Positions 56,770 to 64,000 of a stretch of DNA of 64,000 bases are shown one piece after another. A model generated the notes under the pieces. The model was not told the origin of the DNA. It was given only the letters and a program-made list of their open reading frames with translations, and made no database searches. Numbering within the stretch: the first letter of the stretch is position 1; every line of letters starts with the position of its first letter. The position numbers and the translations under genes were made by a program. Source of the DNA: Wyeomyia smithii. Taxonomy: Eukaryota; Arthropoda; Insecta; Diptera; Culicidae. The DNA lies in the NCBI RefSeq assembly GCF_029784165.1, contig NC_073696.1:244450892-244514891 (forward strand), in the 5' to 3' direction.

Positions 56770-58380
56770 TGCTTAGTAAAATTAAAAATTATATTAATTT
56801 ACGCTGATGACATGAAACTCTTCGTGGAATTCAGCAAATTTAGCAATGTCTAAAATATCAAGAGATTGTGTATAAGACACGACCGCAAGGTTAACGTAAA
56901 ATTACGACAGCATGCCACATGCATTTTTTGCAATATGTTAGAAAATACACAATTCTGAGCCTATAAATCTCTTCCAACTTCCTCTAATGCTAAGATTACG
57001 ATAAACTATCTTGTCTCATCATGTTAAAGTCTGTAACTTTTGGTCAACACTAGACAAATAAACTCTCTGGATATATTGGGTGGCTCTTAAGAGATTCAAA
57101 ATGGTAACGGAGGTCTCTCAATATCATCTCGCTTCCGGAAAACTCATGGATGATATTCGGCTGTTTTAGGCTGTTTTCCCAAAATCGGAAGCGACCACCC
57201 AAGATTTCAAAAGTATTTAGTCATTTTTGGCCATTTCCAGAATCCGGAAGTAACCATTTTAAACATCAAAATGCCATTTGGTGTCGATTTACGGCCTTTG
57301 GATTTCATCTCGGTTTCGGAAATATTCATATCGGATGGAATTTGGCCTTGTTTCCTATCCTTATCTGCTTATCCAGAGAAGAATCGCATAAACCTAAAAG
57401 GACAGTTCTTTTGTTTCGCGATGTATCGAAAAAGAGATAGTTCTTTATTGAAAATAATGGGGTTTTCTAAAAGATGATTCTTGCTGCATTATATTGGTTA
57501 TTTGTTGCATAAGCTGATTCAATTAATAAGTTGGAAAGAGATTCCACATTGGTGTGACAATTATTTTATCGGTAACAGTATGCTTGTTTGATTATTATCG
57601 CATTGATCAGCGCGTTTGTTTTCGTTCGACGAGGTAAAGACGATCGATGCCCATGTAGTGCTTAATTGCTTGTTGTGCGTTTTCTGGATATGGTGTGTTG
57701 GAGTCGTACAGGGGAGTACGTGATTTTGGGTACAGTTCTATTGATTCATGGAAGTTATATGATAAGCATTTGTAATTGAAGCATTTGAAATTTTTTTACA
57801 ATCCCAGGATATTGCCGAAAGACGTAAATATACGTCAAAATGTAACACAACATCAATCATTCTAAGAATGGAAACATAACTTATTGTAACATTTCTAGAA
57901 AATCAAATTCCACAAAAATACCAGATGGTAGTGAAACTTTAGAGTAATCCTAGACAGCAAGCCTACTTTAGCAGAACAAAATAACTCCATCGCAAGTGAA
58001 GCGAATAGTGTGCTGAATTGGACTAAATCTCCTCTGCCATCGTATGAAGCACGTTGTATGCCCATATATCTGCGAACACTTAATCAACACCGCGAATTTG
58101 CAATGCTATTATTCATCAAGGACATTATTTCCAACCGTATAGACTGAGATGCATTACTATCTCAACCCAGCGTTTATTCGCTCTCGCGTCATCTCAGAAC
58201 AAGAAAACTATTTTTAAGAAAAACAGTGTGGAATATATTATACAAAAATCAAACTCCACAAATCGTATGATGCGTCAGTATGCGAAGCCACTGGCATAAT
58301 AATTTCGGAAGAATAAATTAATTTCAAGTAGTATCTGTAATGAAATATTGTATGTGGTTTATATTTGCTTAATGAAATAA
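56770..58380 (+). pseudogene. Jockey-like LINE RT and 3' end, right part
   Basis: IYADDMKLFVEFSKFSN at about 56797 is the catalytic YADD box that belongs after the VND of 54372. Much of 56900-57900 is degraded and carries a Helitron-type repeat (57115-57370). The C-terminal part reads YEARCMPIYLRTLNQHREFA then MLLFIKDIISNRID, LLSQPSVYSLASSQNKK and NRMMRQYAK (about 58045-58300). It ends with an AAATAAATAAATAG tail at about 58375-58390, followed by a CCTAAATC array. Inactive. Confidence 0.7.
57115..57370 (-). repeat. Helitron-interior repeat fragment
   Basis: ATTCGGCTGTTTTAGGCTGT, GGAAATATTCATATCGGATG and AATTTGGCC match in reverse complement the interior units at 55620-56570. Helitron termini were not seen. 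It sits inside the degraded LINE. Confidence 0.6.
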
Positions 58381-58655
58381 ATAAATAGATCCTAAATCCC
58401 AAATCCCCCCAAAAATCAAATCCTAAATCAGAATTCCTAATGATCCTAAATCCTAAACCTTCATTCTGAATCTTGTACTCTGAATCATAAATTCTGTATC
58501 CTAAGCCCTAGATCCTAAATCCATAATCCTAAATTCTGTATCTTTAATTCGAAATCCCATATCCGAAATTTCAAATACTAAATCACAATTCCTGAATCCA
58601 AAATCCTGTATCCTGTATTCTTAATCGTAAATTCTAAATTCTAAATCTTAGAGTA
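58381..58655. repeat. Degenerate CCTAAATC array
   Basis: Runs of ATCCTAAATCC, ATTCTGAATC and AATCCTAAATTC variants, about 270 bp, immediately after the LINE 3' tail. Units are 7-14 bp and irregular. A similar array lies at 62935-63245 and a short one at about 53670-53745. Confidence 0.8.
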
Positions 58656-58699
58656 GTGAAGCGTAGCGTAGCGTAAGCACGGCATATTGAGTAAATTTC

Positions 58700-59500
58700 A
58701 GACTGATGACTATCACTTTCACTCAGATTACATGAGGAACAATGATCACTGCTGCGACCAATAAGCTCAAAAACTTCTTTGCCCCTGGTCTGAAGGGATT
58801 CCAGCTGTTATGTTCCGTAGATGTGCTCCATTAGTTTTCCCACTCTGCCTAATTTTTAATAGTTTATTTGAACAGTGTAAATTTCAGAAAATCTGGAGGC
58901 AATCGTTTTTGATTCCGGTGTTGAAAGTAAAGATAAAAGTAATATTCAGTACTACCAAAGAGTTACAAATCAATCGGCTGCATCGTAATTGTTCGAAATT
59001 ATTGTTAATCGAAGTCTTCCTGCTGGAATGAAGTGTTTCTTTTCTACAGATCAGCGTGGTTTTATGCCATGACGTTCGGTTACTACGATTTTGTTGGAAT
59101 TCACGCATAATGGTTTCACGCCACCACTGGAAATGAAATGCCGAATGGACGTGGTTTACACGGATTCAAAAACCGCATTTGACAGAATCAATCATCGTAT
59201 ATTATTGCGCAAAATAAACCTGCTTGGTTCTTCTGACAGCTTAGTTGCTTTGTGTGAAATTGAGAGCGTATATCCCAGCTCAGTTTATCAACTTGGGTGG
59301 TGTACCTCAAGGAAATAACTTGGGACCGCTGCTATTTACAATATTTTCAAATGACGTCGGTATTTTGCTTGGTGATGGATGTAAACTTGTATACGTGGAT
59401 GACCTAAAACTATATTTCGTCGTGAAATGCATAGAAGATTGTCATCGTTTTCAGCTGCTACTGTACAGTACATGTTTGTAGAATGGGCCCTTCGTGACAA
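58700..59500 (+). pseudogene. Jockey-like LINE RT fragment
   Basis: PLVFPLCLIFNSLFEQCKFQ (about 58830) is the RT N-terminal region. After degraded sequence come VYTDSKTAFDRINHRILLRK (catalytic box, about 59155), then in the next frame GGVPQGNNLGPLLFTIFSND (about 59295) and KLVYVDDLKLYF (about 59385, YVDD catalytic box). A frameshift lies between the two parts near 59250. The C-terminal region is missing. Confidence 0.8.
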
Positions 59501-60979
59501 ACTGTAACGACATTTCTTCAGATCTCGCAGCCCATAATATTCAACTAGCACATCGATAGGGTGGGACCTCAACAGGGTTGAAGAAATGAATCACACAGTT
59601 GTGATTCTGGTTAAAAAAGACTCTCCTTTGCCACTTCATGAACTAATTACAATTTTTGTCTTATGACTTACATTTAAAATTTTAGTAAAGTAGGCAATGT
59701 ATGTAATTTTTAGAGGATGCAAAAAAATGGAAAGAGGGTGTGACTAAGGCAGAAAAAACATTCTTATTCAGATCCCGCCTGAATAAGAAAAGTTTTTACC
59801 TAAGTCTAAATCACACCAAGTGACAAAACGTCGTTTGAATTTCAGTATCAATTCGCATAAAAACGATTCTTGAAATAAAACAAAATTAAAATAAAACAAA
59901 ACGAAGAAAATTCAAGTTTACATCAGAAATTTGCGATCGATTTTAGTTGCACATATTTGCAGAAGAGGAGGTTTCAGCGTTTTCATGTCGTCAAACAATC
60001 GCTTCCGATCCACTGGCATTTTTCCGTTAAATTAGCTTTAATTTGCTCAGCATTCTGTTTGTTTAAACGGTAGCAAAGCCTCATCGCTCATTTTTTCATC
60101 AAATATATTTGCTATTCCATTACACGATGCGAGATATGTTTAAAGAATAACCTGCGTAGCAACACTTGTTTCCAATGGTCTAACAATATTTCAAATCTAA
60201 ATAGAGTTGGTATTACCATTGATTAGAAAGTAGGATTCCGTGTGAAATTTGATTGATTGACTGGAACGCCATTCAGCAGTTTTCTGTAAATGAACGAGAC
60301 TAACCGAAAGGAAGCGATAGAATACTGAATAATCGACTAGCAAGGAATGACAATAGACAAAGCAAATATTTGTCTAATTTTTTCGTTTACTGAATAAGAC
60401 AGCAAATATGTTTGACAAGTATTTGAAGCAAATAATTTGATATTTATTGCACGACAAGCAAATATTGACCGTCATTTCAAGCAAATATTCGCTTCGTGTA
60501 ATGCTCGCTTTAATTCTGCTTTACATTTCGACGACGTCAGTTTCGAGCTTCAATAGTGGATTTAGCTTTTTGCACTATTGTATATGCGAAATTTTTAGAG
60601 GAACTTGGGAATCCCGGGATATCGGGAATTGAATTTCTGTTCGCAGGATCCGGAAATCCCGGGACATTTTTCGAGAAATCGTTCCGCGGGATTGCAAACC
60701 TTATTATAAATCTTCACACCCTAGCTCGACGACGGAAGATACAGCTCTGAGCTGTAAGCTTCTGATAAACGAAGTTGGTAGTCTCAGACTGCTATCAGTA
60801 CTTGATTTTCGTGTCTTATCGCGTGTACTAAGAACTTCTTCTCTTCTCCGTTTCATTGAACAGCGTTGGCATTTAATGATATATCTTCGATGATGCTTGC
60901 CTTTTTTATTACTGAGGATTGCTACGTATTTGGTGAACGTTTCAGTTTTGCCTTTATCCTAGAAAGGTTTATCTTTTAA
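59501..60979. other. No gene recognised
   Basis: AT-rich DNA. ATCCCGGGAT/AATCCCGGGAC-type wording repeats near 60610-60690. GCCTTTATCCTAGAAAGGTT at about 60951 resembles the start of the culicine composite repeat (38404), so the piggyBac-type element that follows probably inserted into a truncated copy of it. Confidence 0.45.
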
Positions 60980-62904
60980 CCTTCATTGCATCCTAAAAAA
61001 AACTTACGTTGTTTACCCTGGTGTGTGGTTTTCCACACATACAACATTTGAATTTGTTTTGGACAAGAAACAACTTAATTTTGTCCAAACTTATTTTTTT
61101 CATCGAGTGCATACATACCTGAAGCTATAGGTACCAAATAATGCTGTTTCGAAATCGAATAAGGTATGTATGTGTGCGGAAGTATGTGTATGTGTGAATA
61201 TTTTCATTCTTACGACCATCATATCTCGATTTTCTCAGCATCGGCTATACCAATTCAATTGTTCTTAGTCGCGTTTGAAAGAGCTAAAAGTCTAGTTATT
61301 TGACGGAAAATATCGTTTTGATCCGAGGGTTCATTCAGAAATGACGTAACGAAATGTGGTCAGCTTATATAGGAACTGAAAAACTAACCGATTTTTTCTT
61401 TCAGCGGTTTGACTGATTTGAGTCCTTTTGGTGCTAGTTGCGTTTGTTAGGATTTGGAGGGTAGATTTTTATTCAAAGATATACTTGAAATTTAATGATA
61501 ATTTCCAAAGCTACGTTGAAAAAAAAAAAAAACAAAACTTGTGGAAACGCCTAGTGCATTGCAATATCTTGGAGGTAACCAATTGAAGAATATTATGCGT
61601 AGTGTACAAAAACAATCTTGAAAAATACATTTGGATTATCTCAGCAATGGATGTATTGATTTGATTTCCTTGGCTGCAATTTGAAGCGCTTGAAGGCCAT
61701 TAGGTCTCCATCGGACATTTGTTTGATCCGATGGTTCATGCAAAAGTTACAAAACAAAACGTGTTTACATGATATGAGACCAATTAAACATGCTATGATA
61801 GGTTTGGTTTGACCAAATGAAGCAAATGTTCGTAAGAATATTCTGAAATCTATGCTAAGCAAAGTAAACAAAGCCTTGGTGCTACGTTCCAATTCGTTCA
61901 TTATACACAGATTTCGCAGTCAAATGTTTAGTGTAAAGGACAATTGCAGGGTTTGCGCTACGATCCTACTAACACTAACAGTTTCTCCCGAGCCGAGATT
62001 CGAACCCACGACGACTGGCTTGTTAGACCATCTCGGGAGATCCATTCTAAATTTATTTCAATATACCTAAAAGTGCGAGTATACTTGTCTTGCAGTAGAC
62101 ATAAATCTATGTAAATGTTGAACACTGCTCAACCAGGCTGTGCAAACACTAAATAGGTACTTTTAGAATTAGCGTATTCGTAACCCATTTGTGTGAAAAT
62201 TCTCACACTGGGATGAAACAAATAAACACATACTTTTACACATGTCCCACGTAGCTTTTTGATTGATTTGATTTTGATGCGAATTACAAGAATGCACCTT
62301 CATACATTTCTAAAATCAGTCAAACCGATGAAAAAAATCAATTAGTTTATCAGTTCCCATGTAAATTGATCACCTTTTGTTACGTCATTTTTGAATGAAC
62401 CTTCGGATCAAAACGATATTTTCCATCAACTAACTAGACTTTTAGCTCTTTCAAACGCGACTAAGAACAATCGAATCGGTTCAGCCGTTGCTGAGAAAAT
62501 CGAGATACATTGGTCGTAAGAATGAAAATAAACACACATACACATACTTCCGCACACATACACACCTTATTCGATTTTTGAAACAGGATTAATTGGTACC
62601 CATAGCTTCAGGTAAGTATGCACTCAATGAAAAAAATATGTTTGGGGCAAAGTTAAGTTGTTTCTTGTCCAAAATAAATTCGAATGTTGTATGTGTGGAA
62701 ATCCACACACCAGGGTAAACAACGTAAGTTTTTAAATATCTCATCAACCAAAAATATTTTTCCCTTGGAGAAAATGTATTTTGTGTAAGATTGATGATTT
62801 AGGAATTGTCAAGAAATTTCATCAAAATCGATCGAGAAGTTTCCGAAAAAAAAATCGAAACAAAATTCATTTGTGTGGTTTTCCACACAAGGGTTCAATG
62901 AAGG
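60980..62904. mobile_element. piggyBac-type foldback element with TTAA duplication
   Basis: The ends CCTTCATTG...CAATGAAGG are flanked by TTAA (60976-60979 and 62905-62908), the piggyBac signature. Long imperfect arms (about 60980-61430 and 62310-62904) share CTTACGTTGTTTACCCTGG, a self-complementary GTGTGGTTTTCCACAC block, and GACTAAGAACAATCGAATCG-type wording. Compared with the right arm, the left arm lacks about 170 bp near the end. The spacer (61430-62310) holds a minus-strand SINE (61868-62041). No transposase is present; the 86-codon frame at 61641-61901 is not recognisable. Confidence 0.8.
61868..62041 (-). mobile_element. SINE (second family) copy with tRNA-like head
   Basis: The reverse complement reads GATGGTCTAACAAGCCAGTC-type head, a B box GGTTCGAATCT, TCTCGGCTCGGGAGAAACTG, TGTTAGTAGGATCGTAGCGC and GAATTGGAACGTAGCACCAA. 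It matches 9348-9565 with the CTGGC of the anticodon arm deleted. Confidence 0.8.
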
Positions 62905-62934
62905 TTAAAGTAGAATAGCGAGATCTGTTTCCTA

Positions 62935-63245
62935 AAGTCCTAAATTTCAAATATTGAATTCCTTATTTCGAATCCTCAAATCTCAATCCTAAATTCTCAT
63001 TTCTTAATCCAGAATCTTATATGCTAAATCATATATTCTGAAAATCCTTAATCATAAGTTCTACATCGCGGATCCCAAATCCTAATCCCAAAATCCAAAA
63101 ACCCGAATTTTATATTCCAAATCATAAATCCCAAATGCTAAACACCTAATTTTTAGGCATAAATTTGAAGTCCGTAATCAGGAGTCCTACATCCTAAATT
63201 CAGAATCTACAATATTAGACTCTAAATCCTAAATCCTCAATCTTT
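62935..63245. repeat. Degenerate CCTAAATC array, second block
   Basis: AAATCCTAAATCCTCAATC, TCCCAAATGCTAAA and AATCCTCAAATCTCAATCC variants over about 310 bp, irregular units, starting about 30 bp after the piggyBac-type element. Same character as 58381-58655. Confidence 0.75.
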
Positions 63246-64000
63246 CTTGAGCAAAATCATTTCAAAACGCCTGGAAATACGTGAAAACTTATTCGACCAT
63301 TTTTGATTTGAATGAAACTTTGCACTCGTATTTGGCTTAGCAAACTGAGCATTTTTCACAGATGGAGAGATTTTTTACACCCATGAGTTACATTCTAAAA
63401 GGGCGTATGCCTTTTGGCATAGGTTTTATTCGAAGCATTGTAGCCCAGAAACCGTTGGTTGTATAGAAAAACTGTCTAAATTAAAAATAAACATTATTTT
63501 CAAATTTAAAAAAAAAGTTGAATTTTTTTTATATATTTTTTAAAGAAACTTGACGTTAATACGCAACTTTTAAAAAAAGTCCAGGATGGAGAAATGAAAA
63601 ATAATTTTTTTATGGTAGATTAATTTATTTATGAATATTCTAATTCAAACATTTTTTAAAATATTTGTATTCTGATGATTTTAAAAGATGCAGAGTCATT
63701 TCGAATCAAAAAGCACTTGATAGTAAACATTCTAAAGGCATTGGTTTACGAGTTATTTCTAATTAAAGCTCGAAGAATTATAATTATTTAGGAAGATACA
63801 CGTTTTTCCTAATTTGTCCATGGTTCTCCAGCGAAAACCATACGTTCATTGGAATGCTTGATCAAAAATACACAATTCATTCTTTGACAACAAAACGATT
63901 GGGCGAACGGTTCTAAAGAAAAGAGTTGAATGTTCTAAGTGATATAAATATAGATAAGAATCAAATATTTACTTTCGAGTTTTATTATCTTAGGAACATA
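63246..64000. other. AT-rich, no gene recognised
   Basis: No open frame of note, no inverted repeats and no recognisable protein motif to the end of the window. Confidence 0.45.

Noticed and set aside
58381..58655. CCTAAATC runs as telomeric repeats
   Set aside because: Units are irregular and interstitial, and dipterans do not use TTAGGG-type telomeres; they look like degenerate simple repeats.

Overview
This window looks like intronic and intergenic DNA from a culicine (Aedes-type) mosquito. The reasons are the sequence itself: AT-rich DNA with almost no coding content, tRNA-derived SINEs including a Feilai-type element with an intact Pol III B box, RTE/JAM1-like and Jockey-like non-LTR retrotransposon remains, a long DD37D mariner, many mosquito-type MITEs, and the very common culicine repeat that begins GCCTTTCTCCTAGAAAGG. 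The species assignment is an inference from repeat families recognised by eye; no database search was possible.

Only one host coding segment is well supported: a 133-bp exon at 52264-52396 (+) with good splice sites. It encodes the start of an immunoglobulin V-type domain (LECNI ... VIWYKG ... IPLY) resembling the sidestep (Side) family of neuronal IgSF receptors. The rest reads as long introns of that gene and/or intergenic DNA. Single-copy-looking, somewhat GC-richer stretches (about 4500-5700, 15500-16200, 17190-20600, 29700-33300, 50640-52260, 52400-53600) hold no recognisable gene.

Layout: 1-950 tandem AT-rich repeat; 3116-3830 pogo-like MITE; 6241-7087 MITE; 7130-7478 Feilai-type SINE; 7610-7990 reverse transcriptase (RT) remnant; 9340-10555 two SINE-like elements; 10745-11280 dispersed repeat B; 11562-12624 octamer satellite; 13870-14340 broken transposase; 16205-17182 giant foldback element with TTA target duplication; 20625-23014 RTE; 23015-27400 Jockey-like LINE split by a DD37D mariner (24455-27258) that itself carries a third element; 27605-28590 MITE; 33340-34455 SINE plus foldback; 34880-36250 RTE; 38403-43311 composite culicine repeat carrying a MITE and an L1-like LINE end; 43890-46745 SINEs, RTE pieces and a duplication; 46760-48446 Transib-like element with CACAGTG ends; 48496-49230 LINE; 49278-50099 candidate solo LTR with a perfect hairpin; 52264-52396 Ig exon; 54110-58380 LINE split by a foldback MITE and a Helitron (54753-56769); 58700-59500 LINE; 60980-62904 piggyBac-type foldback (TTAA) carrying a SINE; CCTAAATC-type degenerate arrays at 58381-58655 and 62935-63245.

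The elements do not form a pathway. What can be read is their order of insertion, because several cut through recognisable open reading frames. The most interesting items are the Transib-like element whose ends start with the RAG recombination heptamer, the clean Helitron with A|TC...CTAG|T boundaries, the three-level mariner nest, and the higher-order structure of the octamer satellite.
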